Origin: Ferruginibacter sp.
GTDB lineage: Bacteria; Bacteroidota; Bacteroidia; Chitinophagales; Chitinophagaceae
Direction: 5' to 3'
DNA length: 17,326 nt
Assembly: GCA_025352435.1 (NCBI GenBank)
Contig: JANXTN010000044.1
Location: 1-17,326, forward strand
The notes beneath the pieces were generated by a model that did not search any database, had not been told where the DNA came from, and saw only the letters and a list, made by a program, of their open reading frames with translations. The first letter of the stretch is position 1. Each line of letters opens with the position of its first letter. Shown here piece after piece: positions 1 to 8,525 of the stretch. Made by a program: the position numbers and the translations under genes.

Positions 1-863
1 ATTAAACTTATGTCAAAATCTTCATTTTGCTTATAAGAACTTATTATCAGCTCAATAATACTTTCAGGCTGTTGAGATAAATAGCAATGTGCGATCATTA
101 CTGCTAAATCAAATTCGGCAGGGCCAAAAAAACAAAACTCAGGATCAATTATTTTCAATCCTTCTTTTGTATGCAACCAGCTGCCCGGATAATAGTCACC
201 GTGTAGCAAATATTTACCGTCTTCTAAATATTTTTCACCAAGTAGTGTGGCTTTGTTCTTTAAGTTAGAGTCTGCTTTGTAAATGTCAACAACATCTTCT
301 AACCCCTCAGTCACAAAATTTAAGTCCATCCCATTGTCTTGCATGAACGGATAGACAAAAATGTATTTATGATTTAGTTCCTTCATGGCAACATTGCGCA
401 GCAAAACATTATCATTTTTTATAACCTTATTGTGGAGAATATGTAAAAAAGAAGTGAGTTGAATTACATCTTCCCGTTTCAATTGAATTTTATTTTGATA
501 TAAATATCCGTAGTCTGATGATGTACCCAGATCTTCCAGCATAAGCACATTATTTATTTCATCAAACTCTAAAACCTCAGGCATGTGACTTGCTAACGCT
601 GAAACACTTTTAACACATTTATAAAATGCAGCTTCAGATTTTATTCTTTCCGGCGGAGCAGGAACCTGAGGATATTTTTCGACGTAATCTCTTGATTGTT
701 TTAAAATAAAGGTTCTATTACCCGTGTTTATTCTCAATACGCAATTCATATTTCCTTCACCCGGCTTCGTAGCTGCAATTACATTCTCATCTGTTGCTAT
801 CCAATTTTTGGTGTGCAGATATTCTGAAATTAAGGACAATTTTTTTTCGTTTAAAAGGAACAT
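1..863 (-). CDS. APH-fold small-molecule kinase, 5-methylthioribose kinase-like (3' end missing)
   Basis: Partial gene: 287 codons are readable from the ATG at 861-863 to the left edge, with no stop. The fold is that of aminoglycoside phosphotransferase/choline kinase-type enzymes, which transfer the ATP gamma-phosphate to a small hydroxylated substrate in the cytoplasm. Visible motifs are a nucleotide-binding loop GEGNMNCVLRI (residues 35-45), a candidate ATP lysine in FILK (Lys55), the catalytic HGD (221-223) and the metal-binding IDPEF (239-243) followed by FGPAEFDLA. The DPEF..GP..FD arrangement and the early GxGN loop are most like MtnK, the methionine-salvage kinase, but no mtnA or other salvage gene is in view, so the substrate stays open. 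The start lies 15 nt after the stop of the radical SAM gene, so it is probably the distal gene of the importer operon. It could equally be a kinase for another sugar-like compound. Confident in the superfamily, moderate on the MtnK likeness. Confidence 0.85.
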   Translation of the reverse strand, partial: MFLLNEKKLSLISEYLHTKNWIATDENVIAATKPGEGNMNCVLRINTGNRTFILKQSRDYVEKYPQVPAPPERIKSEAAFYKCVKSVSALASHMPEVLEFDEINNVLMLEDLGTSSDYGYLYQNKIQLKREDVIQLTSFLHILHNKVIKNDNVLLRNVAMKELNHKYIFVYPFMQDNGMDLNFVTEGLEDVVDIYKADSNLKNKATLLGEKYLEDGKYLLHGDYYPGSWLHTKEGLKIIDPEFCFFGPAEFDLAVMIAHCYLSQQPESIIELIISSYKQNEDFDISL

Positions 864-878
864 CAGTGGTTTTATAAT

Positions 879-1853
879 TTAAAATTTATCAGAAACAAGT
901 TTTGGAGAAAGTGTTTCAATATTAAAGTAATGTTCAAAAAATTCATCGCACCATCGGCAAACATTTTTTAGATCTTTACCTCTTTCGAGTGCATATGCTT
1001 CTGCAATACCAAGGCTTTCACCCATTTTGTATGGCTCACCATCATTTAGTTTTTGAAAAACTGGAGACTTTTTTACTCTGTTTAATACGTCTGTTACTTT
1101 TTCAGTCCTCGCATCTCCCATGGGGTATTTTGTGCCGGGGCAGCAAGGGTTGATGGCCCAAAGCTGAATACTTATTTCTTGAATAACATCTGTATGTCCT
1201 CCAAGAAAATTTCTGGCACCGGATTGTATTGCGCAAAAATTGTGTGCAGGATCTTTCATCCACAAATCATTTTCAAATGCCCTTCCTCTTGCCCAGTTTC
1301 CTCCTAACCACATTTCTTCATTTGCACCAAAATATGAATAGGTTATCCAGCTTGGATCTATTGGTTCAGATTTTACTCCTACAGTTAAATACGGCATCAC
1401 ATCAACCAATCCCTTGCTGTTAAACATTTCTTTCAGGCTGTCCAGTTTAGCTCCTGCATACTTATGAAATCGGTCTAAACTTGCAATACTTATTCCTTTA
1501 ATTCCTTTTTTCAAAAGCGTGTCTAAAATTTCGGGCGTCATCAAGTCGCCATTTGTCTGCACGATAATTTTTTGATCGTCTCCGTACTTTGCTTTCAAGG
1601 TATCAAGGATTAAATACAGTTGTTTTCTTTCTGCCAATGGCTCCCCACCACTCAAAATTATTTTATCAATTCTATCGGGCAAGTTTGCAATTATCTGAAG
1701 GCACTCCTCATCTGAAATCCTTTGCCCTTGCGGGCCCGAGTTGTTATAGCAATGTCCGCACTTGTCATTGCACAACTGCGTAAATACCCAATAAAGCGTT
1801 TCGTAATGATTAAAATCGGTCGACATATCTAGCTTCTTTAAAGTGAATTCCAA
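879..1853 (-). CDS. Radical SAM enzyme with additional C-terminal cysteines
   Basis: 324-aa cytoplasmic radical SAM protein. The cluster-binding motif CNDKCGHC (Cys28, Cys32, Cys35) is followed by ILSGGEP (66-72), the SAM-contacting GGE motif, and by IIVQTNG (96-102), as in the TIM-barrel core of this superfamily. Beyond the core are Cys207, the pair Cys237/Cys238 in NPCCPG, and CRWC (Cys299, Cys302), which could hold an auxiliary iron-sulfur cluster as in SPASM or twitch-type enzymes; that is inference. I do not recognise a specific subfamily, and no peptide precursor gene is seen next to it, so a RiPP role is not supported. The start overlaps the end of the ABC ATPase gene by 16 nt and a kinase gene follows after 15 nt, so it is translationally coupled to an importer. 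The context suggests it modifies an imported small molecule or makes a related cofactor. Confidence 0.88.
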   Translation of the reverse strand: MEFTLKKLDMSTDFNHYETLYWVFTQLCNDKCGHCYNNSGPQGQRISDEECLQIIANLPDRIDKIILSGGEPLAERKQLYLILDTLKAKYGDDQKIIVQTNGDLMTPEILDTLLKKGIKGISIASLDRFHKYAGAKLDSLKEMFNSKGLVDVMPYLTVGVKSEPIDPSWITYSYFGANEEMWLGGNWARGRAFENDLWMKDPAHNFCAIQSGARNFLGGHTDVIQEISIQLWAINPCCPGTKYPMGDARTEKVTDVLNRVKKSPVFQKLNDGEPYKMGESLGIAEAYALERGKDLKNVCRWCDEFFEHYFNIETLSPKLVSDKF

Positions 1854-2554
1854 AATTTAATTTCTCCTTCTACACCTGTTTTCATATCGTTTATGAATTC
1901 CTTTTTGTTATTGTACACCGTAAGGCTGCCATTTTCCATATAGGCAATTTGGTTGCCCATAATTAAAGATTCCTTGAGATCATGCGTTACAAATAATGCC
2001 GTTATATTATACATCTCAGCAATTGATTTATAGAGTTGCTGCATCGTTGCTCTTGTTTCTACATCCAAGCTGCTAAAAGGTTCATCCAACAACAGCAATG
2101 GAGGATTAATGATTAAAGCTCTGCCGAAAGCAACTCTTTGTTTTTGCCCTCCTGAAAGTTGATCCGGCATTTTTAAGGCTTCCCTTTCTAATGCTAATTG
2201 TTGTAAAAGAGTTTTTACTTTTTCTGCTACTATGTTTTTCTTGACATTCCTTATTCTCAGTCCAAATGCTATGTTTTCAAATACATTCAAATGTGGAAAG
2301 AGCAAGGCTTCCTGAAACAGATATACGATGTTCCTGACACTAGGTTTTATATTAGAAATATTGGTATTATTCAAAATGATTTCTCCAGATGCTGCTGTCT
2401 CTAATCCTGCAATAATTTTTAAAAATGTAGATTTTCCACACCCGCTTTTTCCTAAAATGCTTATTGTTTTATTCTCCTGTAGTTCCAAAGAGACCTTCTT
2501 TAGAACTTCCAAAGTGCCATAATTTTTTGATATGTTTTTTAACGTTAAATACAT
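1838..2554 (-). CDS. ABC importer ATP-binding protein (YnjD-like)
   Basis: 238-aa ATPase that would power the two permeases encoded just upstream. All nucleotide-binding motifs are intact: Walker A GKSGCGKST (35-43), Q-loop Gln81 in YLFQEALLFPHL, signature LSGGQKQR (133-140), Walker B LLLLDEPFSSLD (153-164) and the switch His191 in FVTHDL. The length is that of a stand-alone importer ATPase with no C-terminal regulatory domain, like the thiamine/YnjBCD group and unlike the longer Pot/Fbp/Mal ATPases. The ATG directly abuts the stop of the preceding permease gene (TAGATG), and the end overlaps the radical SAM gene by 16 nt. Assignment as an importer ATPase is secure from motifs and context. 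The YnjD label rests mainly on the neighbouring solute-binding protein. Confidence 0.93.
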   Translation of the reverse strand: MYLTLKNISKNYGTLEVLKKVSLELQENKTISILGKSGCGKSTFLKIIAGLETAASGEIILNNTNISNIKPSVRNIVYLFQEALLFPHLNVFENIAFGLRIRNVKKNIVAEKVKTLLQQLALEREALKMPDQLSGGQKQRVAFGRALIINPPLLLLDEPFSSLDVETRATMQQLYKSIAEMYNITALFVTHDLKESLIMGNQIAYMENGSLTVYNNKKEFINDMKTGVEGEIKFWNSL

Positions 2555-3325
2555 CTATCTGGTTTGTTGAAATATAAACTTTTTATTAAACCATAATAAT
2601 AACACTGGGGGCACCACTAACAGACAACTGCTTAACGAAGCATAGTATGTGTTTGATTCCTTGATAAATTGAAAAATGTTGATGGTCAGGGTTTCTACCT
2701 TGCCATATCCAATAACGGTAGTAAGGCCATACTCGAACCATGAGATTATAAAGCATTGAAAGAAGCACGTAGTTAAAAACTGCTTTGCTATGGGGAAAAT
2801 AATCTTTTTCAAAGTTATAACGTCATTGCTGCCTAAAGTGGAGGCTACTTCAACATAATTCTTCACCTTTCGGTTCCAGAAACTTGTAAAGAATATAATA
2901 CCGTAGGGGAAAGTAATGATGAGTTGTGCCAAAACTACTCCAGCTAAATTCCCTGCAATGCCAGCTTTTAAAAAATAAAATTTGAGGCAAACGGCAAAAA
3001 TTACAGGAGAGATAGCGTAGGGAAAGTAGGAAAGTATAAGTAGAAAATTCCTTCGTTTGTGATATGCGATCCACCGTGAGGTTATAAAACCGGCAGCAGT
3101 TGCAAACAACGAAACAGCAGTCGCTATGATAAGGGAATTTAAAAAACTCTGCTTCAATCTTGCGTTTTTGAAAAGAAATTCGTTCCAGTTGCTCAGTGTA
3201 AATCGTTCAGGCAGAAAGTTTGGATAAACCCAATTTGCTGAAAAGGTCAACATTACCAGCAGCAAAATAGGCAGTACAAAACCTGCTATAAGCAAATAAG
3301 CAGTTATCGTTCGCCCCTTAAACAT
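2555..3325 (-). CDS. ABC importer permease (second, C-terminal-half type)
   Basis: 256-aa inner-membrane permease with about six hydrophobic segments (roughly residues 8-29, 61-83, 95-118, 127-149, 183-205 and 230-246). Between segments is the EAA-type coupling loop, YVEVASTLGSNDVITLKKIIFP (written here by position, residues 157-178), where the ABC ATPase docks; its key residues are Glu159, Ala161, Leu164 and Gly165. It belongs to the binding-protein-dependent transport inner-membrane family (BPD_transp_1). It overlaps the end of the first permease gene by 8 nt and is followed without a gap by the ATPase gene. In E. coli YnjC the two membrane halves are, to my knowledge, one fused polypeptide, so the two-gene arrangement here would be a split form. 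The substrate is not evident from the sequence. Confidence 0.9.
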   Translation of the reverse strand: MFKGRTITAYLLIAGFVLPILLLVMLTFSANWVYPNFLPERFTLSNWNEFLFKNARLKQSFLNSLIIATAVSLFATAAGFITSRWIAYHKRRNFLLILSYFPYAISPVIFAVCLKFYFLKAGIAGNLAGVVLAQLIITFPYGIIFFTSFWNRKVKNYVEVASTLGSNDVITLKKIIFPIAKQFLTTCFFQCFIISWFEYGLTTVIGYGKVETLTINIFQFIKESNTYYASLSSCLLVVPPVLLLWFNKKFIFQQTR

Positions 3326-4172
3326 TCATATTAATTTTGGAAGGCTTAAGGCTTAGGGTTAATAATACAAAAACCAACATAGCATATAAAACTGCAATAA
3401 CGTAACCCTGTGGTATATCCAGCAAATTGTAGCGCTGCATTTTTCTTACAGTAATCACAGATATCACTTCAGGGCTGGAACGCCCTAACAACAAAGGAAT
3501 TTCGTATGTACCTAACTTGAAAATAAAAAACAACACTACAGTTGGAAAACTTTTTTTAAGCATTACCGGAAGCGTAACTCTAAAAAGGATTTGCGATCTT
3601 TTAGCACCAAGGGATGCTCCTAGTGTTTTTAATGCAGCAATGTTTTCGTTTTTAATAATGGATAAGTTAAGTAAGACAAACACAGGTAATGTCAAAAAGA
3701 ACTGTGCTGCGAGAATGCCAATGCTGTATTTGTCATTTACAAGATTCGGAAAATCATCTATGGTTTTAATAAAACCTAGTTGAAAAAAAAATCTCGATAA
3801 AAAGCCTCCGTTACTTAAGAATTGAAAGAAAAAAAATGCTGCAACAAGTGCGGGAAAGGCCATAGGCAAATACAGAAAGTAAGAGAGTCTGCCACTCTGT
3901 AATTTATCTCCAATGTAAAAAGCTAAAAACGCTGCAGCTCCTACACATAATACAATAGAAACAAAACTTAACAAGATGCTGTAGCCAAAAGACATCAGCA
4001 CATCTTTATTTGACAGTGCAGTTTGCCAGTGCGCCAATGTGAATCCATTGTTTAACACGCCCGTCAATCCAAAACTATAAGAAACTGCATAGCCAATGCC
4101 CAATACGAGCGGAATGATGGCAAGTATGACTAACATTGAAAATGGAATGATATTTTTAAACCGAGAGGTCAT
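3318..4172 (-). CDS. ABC importer permease (first, N-terminal-half type)
   Basis: 284-aa inner-membrane permease with about six hydrophobic segments (near residues 10-32, 61-88, 97-118, 150-172, 208-228 and 255-275). The cytoplasmic EAA-type loop at residues 177-203 carries the typical A..LGAS...R...VTLP pattern (Ala180, Leu184, Gly185, Pro202), which marks an ABC importer subunit. It would pair with the second permease to form the translocation path for the substrate delivered by the lipoprotein encoded upstream. The ATG overlaps the stop codon of the solute-binding protein gene by 4 nt (ATGA), and its own end overlaps the next permease by 8 nt, so the three genes are tightly coupled. Gene order binding protein, permease, permease, ATPase is that of YnjBCD/thiamine-type importers. 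Confidence 0.9.
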   Translation of the reverse strand: MTSRFKNIIPFSMLVILAIIPLVLGIGYAVSYSFGLTGVLNNGFTLAHWQTALSNKDVLMSFGYSILLSFVSIVLCVGAAAFLAFYIGDKLQSGRLSYFLYLPMAFPALVAAFFFFQFLSNGGFLSRFFFQLGFIKTIDDFPNLVNDKYSIGILAAQFFLTLPVFVLLNLSIIKNENIAALKTLGASLGAKRSQILFRVTLPVMLKKSFPTVVLFFIFKLGTYEIPLLLGRSSPEVISVITVRKMQRYNLLDIPQGYVIAVLYAMLVFVLLTLSLKPSKINMNV

Positions 4173-5389
4173 TTGGCATCTATCACGTACTTCCTAAAAT
4201 CTTCATCAACCCTTATCATGTATTTAGGCTCCGTTTCTTTAATAGATTTTTGTTTTATTTCTACTTCAGGCAAGCCATATATTAGTTTTGGAAGATCATT
4301 AAATTTTTGTTCATCATTTGCTCCCAATTTTGAATAATCTAATACGAGTCCTGCGCCCCACATTTTTAAATCGCTTTTTTTAATTTGAGCCTCCGGCGAT
4401 ATTAAGAAATTGCAGACAACCATCGCAGCTTCTTTATTAGCGGAGTTAAATGGAATGCCGATGTAATTTGTGTTATAGGTAGAGCCTGCCTGTAAAATAA
4501 AACCTTTGGCAGACTTTGGGTATAATCCTTCTTCTACTTTTTCATCAATATCACTGTTGCCAAATGCAAAAGTAAAATTCACTTCACCCGTGCCAAACAT
4601 TTGGGAAATGGTAACATTGCTGGCCGGAAAAGTTTCACCGTTTTTCCAGAAATATTTTTTATTCCTGTTCACAAAGTCCCACAACTGCATGGAGTATTTT
4701 TTATATTTAGCTTCATCAAGCGGACCTTCCAATTCTTTTATTCCACCTGCTATTTCTACCAGCCAGCTTTTTAAAAGTGTGAGCCCCATAAAGTCTTGCG
4801 CCAGGGTAAACTTGCCGGGATTTTGTTTCCAGTAGCTTTCAAAGTCCTGCATTGTAACAGGTATTTTTTTTACCCTGGCAGTATCTGTAATTACAATAAA
4901 GCTGGATTTGCTCCAAGGCGTTTCGTATCCTTTTACTTCTGTTTGAAAATCATATTTAATAATGGGATCTGTAAAATCTATGTATTTGGCGTTAGGTAGC
5001 TTTTCTGCATATGGACCATACAGACCTTCAATCTGCATTAACTGGTAAAATGTTTCTCCGTTTATCCAACACAAATCTATTTGTCCCTTTGCCGAGCCGC
5101 TTTCTTTTTCTGCCATCACGTTATTCACAATTTCTTTGCCCTGGCCGCTTACAATTTTTAAAGTGATTCCATACTCTTTTTGTAAAGTGGGTATTACATA
5201 TTCATTCATGTAATTGTTACCTTTTTTAAAACCCTGGTACATATTCATCACCACCGTCTTCCCTTTTGCTGTGGCCAAAATACTGTCCCATGGTTTGTTT
5301 GCAGGGTTTGTAATTTCGTGTTCCTTTTGCGATTTGCAGGAACAGAGCACAACGAAAATGGTCAATAGAAAGACAGAGAATCTTTTCAT
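4169..5389 (-). CDS. YnjB-like ABC solute-binding lipoprotein
   Basis: 406-aa solute-binding protein of an ABC importer. The N-terminus is a lipoprotein signal: basic MKR, hydrophobic stretch, then a lipobox LCSC with Cys18 as the probable lipidated residue, so it should be anchored on the periplasmic face. The mature part begins with PWDSILATAKGKTVVMNMYQG (from Pro33), and IDLCWINGETF (104-114) followed by GLYGP..EKLPN closely resembles the WINGENF region of E. coli YnjB (COG4134). This points to the YnjBCD importer class, whose substrate is unknown; thiamine-, iron- and polyamine-binding proteins are more distant relatives. It is the first gene of the tightly packed importer block and lies 77 nt after the TonB-dependent receptor, so a two-membrane uptake route is likely. 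The subfamily call is from memory of the motif, not from a search. Confidence 0.85.
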   Translation of the reverse strand: MKRFSVFLLTIFVVLCSCKSQKEHEITNPANKPWDSILATAKGKTVVMNMYQGFKKGNNYMNEYVIPTLQKEYGITLKIVSGQGKEIVNNVMAEKESGSAKGQIDLCWINGETFYQLMQIEGLYGPYAEKLPNAKYIDFTDPIIKYDFQTEVKGYETPWSKSSFIVITDTARVKKIPVTMQDFESYWKQNPGKFTLAQDFMGLTLLKSWLVEIAGGIKELEGPLDEAKYKKYSMQLWDFVNRNKKYFWKNGETFPASNVTISQMFGTGEVNFTFAFGNSDIDEKVEEGLYPKSAKGFILQAGSTYNTNYIGIPFNSANKEAAMVVCNFLISPEAQIKKSDLKMWGAGLVLDYSKLGANDEQKFNDLPKLIYGLPEVEIKQKSIKETEPKYMIRVDEDFRKYVIDAK

Positions 5390-5421
5390 GGCATGTAACG
5401 GTTAAAAGAAAAATTAAAAGG

Positions 5422-5460
5422 AAAAGCCATACACTCAATTAATATGAATGTGTGGCTTTT
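5422..5460 (-). terminator. Hairpin between receptor and importer genes, possible partial terminator
   Basis: Two 15-nt arms (5422-5436 and 5446-5460) pair with one wobble and one mismatch around a 9-nt loop. Read on the minus strand, the stem is followed by TTTTCCTTTTAATTTTTC. It sits in the 77-nt gap after the TonB-dependent receptor stop. It may fully or partly end transcription there, lowering importer expression relative to the receptor, or stabilise an mRNA end. No promoter-like box was seen in the gap, which favours partial read-through. Confidence 0.6.
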
Positions 5461-5466
5461 TGAATA

Positions 5467-8400
5467 TTAAAATAAATACCTAACACCAAATTGGAATTGT
5501 CTTGGCGGTGCAGAGCCTCTCTTTACAAGTGTATTGCTGCTGCTCGGGCCTATTTGAACTGTGTTGTTATTTGCCCTGCCGGTTGCATATCCAGATAAGT
5601 TTTCTGTGTTCAACAAATTATAAATATCAGCTGATAATTCTAACGCTGGCTTCTTATTAATGTTGATTTTATATTTAGCAGAGAAATCAAAAGTGGTTGA
5701 TCCAGGCAAACGTCCACCACCGTTTCTTATTTCTCCTGGTTGATAGTCTGCAGGACCTGCATTAGCATAAGCCTGCTCACCATTTCCATTTAGATCAGTA
5801 ACACCGCCAAACTTTGTAGCATCTGCATAACGGGTAATTGGTTGTCCACTTTGGAATAGGATCGTTGGCGTAAAAGTAAGGTTCTTTGCTGCATACCATG
5901 TGACTAATCCGCTAAATACATGTGTACGGTCATTATCTCCATAATTATACTCTGCTTCATAGTCATTGTTATTTGTAGCTCTTACATTAATTCCTTCAGC
6001 ATCGGTTTTGTATTCTGATAATGTATAAACAATCCTAAAAGAAATATTATCATTTAATCCTTTTGCTTTTATCATGGAGAAATTAATTGATCTGTATTTA
6101 CCACGCCCTTTAGTTTCTGTCATAAATACATCTCTTGCAATACCTCTGTAATTCATTCCACCAATTACTGCTTCAAATTGTCCGTTCACAGTTTGAATAG
6201 GAACTGGTCTCGTTGCATTGGCAGCAGCTGTTGTACGTACGTTTGCCGCAGTTGCTGCAGGATCATTTAGAGGATAAGAAGATGCAGAATTTAAATTAGT
6301 AATGCGGAAAAGGTTTCTTGTATCTATGTAGTTAAAATCTGTGATAAAGCTTAACTCCTCAGTAATTTTTCTTTGGTAGCCAATGGTGTATTGGTTTGAA
6401 AATGGATTTTGATATCCATCCGGATTCTTAATTCGAAAGTTGGCGGCCGACTGCAATAATCTGTTTCCTTGTGCTTGCTCAGAGGTAGGGCCCTGTAAGT
6501 ACGCAGGCGCAGAACCCTGATCGTAAAACGCTTTTAAATTACCATCGTGTGTTATTCTATCTAGATCAGCATTTGGATTTAATATTCCTAAACGTTGTAG
6601 CTCTTTCAGTTGTAATTTAAAATTTGGAGAGTTGTTGCTGAACTGTAAATTATCACTCGTAACAGAGTATTTGATTTTATCGTAGTATACCCCAAAACCG
6701 CCTCTTATAATGTTATTGTCATCTATTTTATAATTAAAACTTGTACGTGGGCCAATATTATTCCAATCGCCTTTTGTACCACCGGCTTTTGATAGGTTAT
6801 CATAATCAAAACGCAATCCAAGACTCACGTTTAATTTTTTAGTTACCTCAATATTGTCTTCAACATAAGCATTGAAAACGTTTTGTGTTTCACCAAAAAC
6901 CTTCTTATCGAGATCTACCTGATAATTGATAACCTTCACATCTGAGGGGATATTTTCAATGTCTAATTTGCTTCCAATGTTTTGTGCTTTTAGCGCATCT
7001 ATTTGTGCTTGAGTTAAACGTACAGTATAAAAACCATATGCATTTCCTGCACCTAACAATTTAAAATCAGAAGATGTGAATTCTACTCCAGCTTTTAATG
7101 CGTGTTTACCTGTGGTGTATTTAAACTTTTGCTGAAACTGTTGTGTATATTCATTATCAATAAAAATATAATTCTGAGGACCAAGGTTTGCAATCGTAAG
7201 CCCAGTAGGCGATTGTACCGTTACACCAGGTTTTCCAAACAAAGGATTGTCTCTATAATTCCATTTAAACCACGATGTTTGAAAATTGGTTTCAGCAGTT
7301 AGTTTAGAAGACAATTTGTAGTCATTTTTTAAAGCCACTAAATAAGTTCTGTTTTTTTGAGTAGATCCTGCAGATGGAAATAACACACCGCCTGTAGGAG
7401 CGCCTGCCTGCACGTCAATATCAAATGATCCGTAGTTTGCTCTTAAACTTGAGTGTATATTTTTACTCCAGTATTGGTCAACTTTTGCAGACGCATAACT
7501 GAAATAATTTTTACCTCTAATAGTTTCATTAATGCCTAAAACCGGTGAATTTAAAAGGTTGTCTTTTATATCATTTGTCTGTTCAAAATTAATGTAGTAA
7601 AAGGTTTTATCTTTTTTGATGGCTCCACCAAAACCCACTCCTAACTGTTGGCGTTGAAAACCATCTTTCACAGGGTTTCCATATAAATCTAGTCCTGCAA
7701 ATGATGACCGACTGTCAATAATCTTTCCCGGTCTTGTTACATAAAATACTTCACCCCCAAATTTGTTTGTACCAGAGCGGGTGGTAACATTTACAATACC
7801 ATTGCTCGTATTACCATATTCTACTGAGTAGTTATTTGTAAGTATGGTAGCACTTTCAGTAAAGCCAAAAGGTGTATTAAATTTTACGTTGCCTAAAAAA
7901 CGTTCGTTGTTGTCAAGCCCATCTATAAGGTAGTTTGTATAAATGCCGGATCCCCCATTAATAGAAATCTGTGGCGCTTCGTTGTAACCCAATGTAGATA
8001 AGGTAACGTTTGGTAAGCGTATAAAACTCTTCGTAATATCTCTACCTTCAATAGGCATGGCTTCTATTTCTTTTTTTGTAACGATAGAAGAAACCGTTGC
8101 ATCTTTTCTATTAATTGCAGTTTTTTTATTAGAACTGATCACAACCTCATCTAACCTCAATTGCTTTTGAGTGGTTAAATAAATGGTTGTTGATTGGTTT
8201 TTATTGTTAATGATAACTGGCTCATTCAATGTTAAAAACCTGTCAGTCTCTGCAGACTGTGCAGTGTATTTGCCCAACCCATCTACTATGTTAAACACCG
8301 CAATACCATCAGTGTTAGTAGTTGCTTCTATTATATTCCCTGTTTTGTTGTTTTTCAATTTTATCGGAAAATCTTTTACAGGTTGGTCTTGCTGTGCATC

Positions 8401-8484
8401 CAATACTTTGATGCTAAAATTTATTTGAGCTTGTGTAAAGCCAGCTATGCATAACGCTATGCAAAGCACAATGTACTTTTTCAT
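5467..8484 (-). CDS. Oar-type TonB-dependent outer-membrane receptor
   Basis: 1005-aa outer-membrane receptor that would import a ligand using TonB/ExbB/ExbD energy. A signal peptide ends near FTQA (cleavage after Ala19). Residues about 22-105 form a carboxypeptidase-regulatory-like beta-sandwich typical of Bacteroidota receptors. LDEVVISS (111-118) resembles a TonB box. The plug domain spans about 128-240 (GRDITKSFIRLPNV, INGGSGIYTNYLIDGLDNNE, NGIVNVTTRSGTN). The rest is a large beta-barrel ending in FQFGVRYLF with a terminal aromatic residue, as expected for BAM-dependent insertion. There is no SusD-type lipoprotein next to it, so it is not a classical polysaccharide-utilisation receptor. 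It lies between the DUF2064-like gene (41 nt upstream) and the ABC importer, and would provide the outer-membrane step for the importer's substrate; that link is inferred from gene order. Many Oar-type proteins act without a known ligand. Confidence 0.92.
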   Translation of the reverse strand: MKKYIVLCIALCIAGFTQAQINFSIKVLDAQQDQPVKDFPIKLKNNKTGNIIEATTNTDGIAVFNIVDGLGKYTAQSAETDRFLTLNEPVIINNKNQSTTIYLTTQKQLRLDEVVISSNKKTAINRKDATVSSIVTKKEIEAMPIEGRDITKSFIRLPNVTLSTLGYNEAPQISINGGSGIYTNYLIDGLDNNERFLGNVKFNTPFGFTESATILTNNYSVEYGNTSNGIVNVTTRSGTNKFGGEVFYVTRPGKIIDSRSSFAGLDLYGNPVKDGFQRQQLGVGFGGAIKKDKTFYYINFEQTNDIKDNLLNSPVLGINETIRGKNYFSYASAKVDQYWSKNIHSSLRANYGSFDIDVQAGAPTGGVLFPSAGSTQKNRTYLVALKNDYKLSSKLTAETNFQTSWFKWNYRDNPLFGKPGVTVQSPTGLTIANLGPQNYIFIDNEYTQQFQQKFKYTTGKHALKAGVEFTSSDFKLLGAGNAYGFYTVRLTQAQIDALKAQNIGSKLDIENIPSDVKVINYQVDLDKKVFGETQNVFNAYVEDNIEVTKKLNVSLGLRFDYDNLSKAGGTKGDWNNIGPRTSFNYKIDDNNIIRGGFGVYYDKIKYSVTSDNLQFSNNSPNFKLQLKELQRLGILNPNADLDRITHDGNLKAFYDQGSAPAYLQGPTSEQAQGNRLLQSAANFRIKNPDGYQNPFSNQYTIGYQRKITEELSFITDFNYIDTRNLFRITNLNSASSYPLNDPAATAANVRTTAAANATRPVPIQTVNGQFEAVIGGMNYRGIARDVFMTETKGRGKYRSINFSMIKAKGLNDNISFRIVYTLSEYKTDAEGINVRATNNNDYEAEYNYGDNDRTHVFSGLVTWYAAKNLTFTPTILFQSGQPITRYADATKFGGVTDLNGNGEQAYANAGPADYQPGEIRNGGGRLPGSTTFDFSAKYKININKKPALELSADIYNLLNTENLSGYATGRANNNTVQIGPSSSNTLVKRGSAPPRQFQFGVRYLF

Positions 8485-8525
8485 GTATGTTGTTTTTAAA
8501 AAAATGAGTGTGATAGCCGGGAAGA

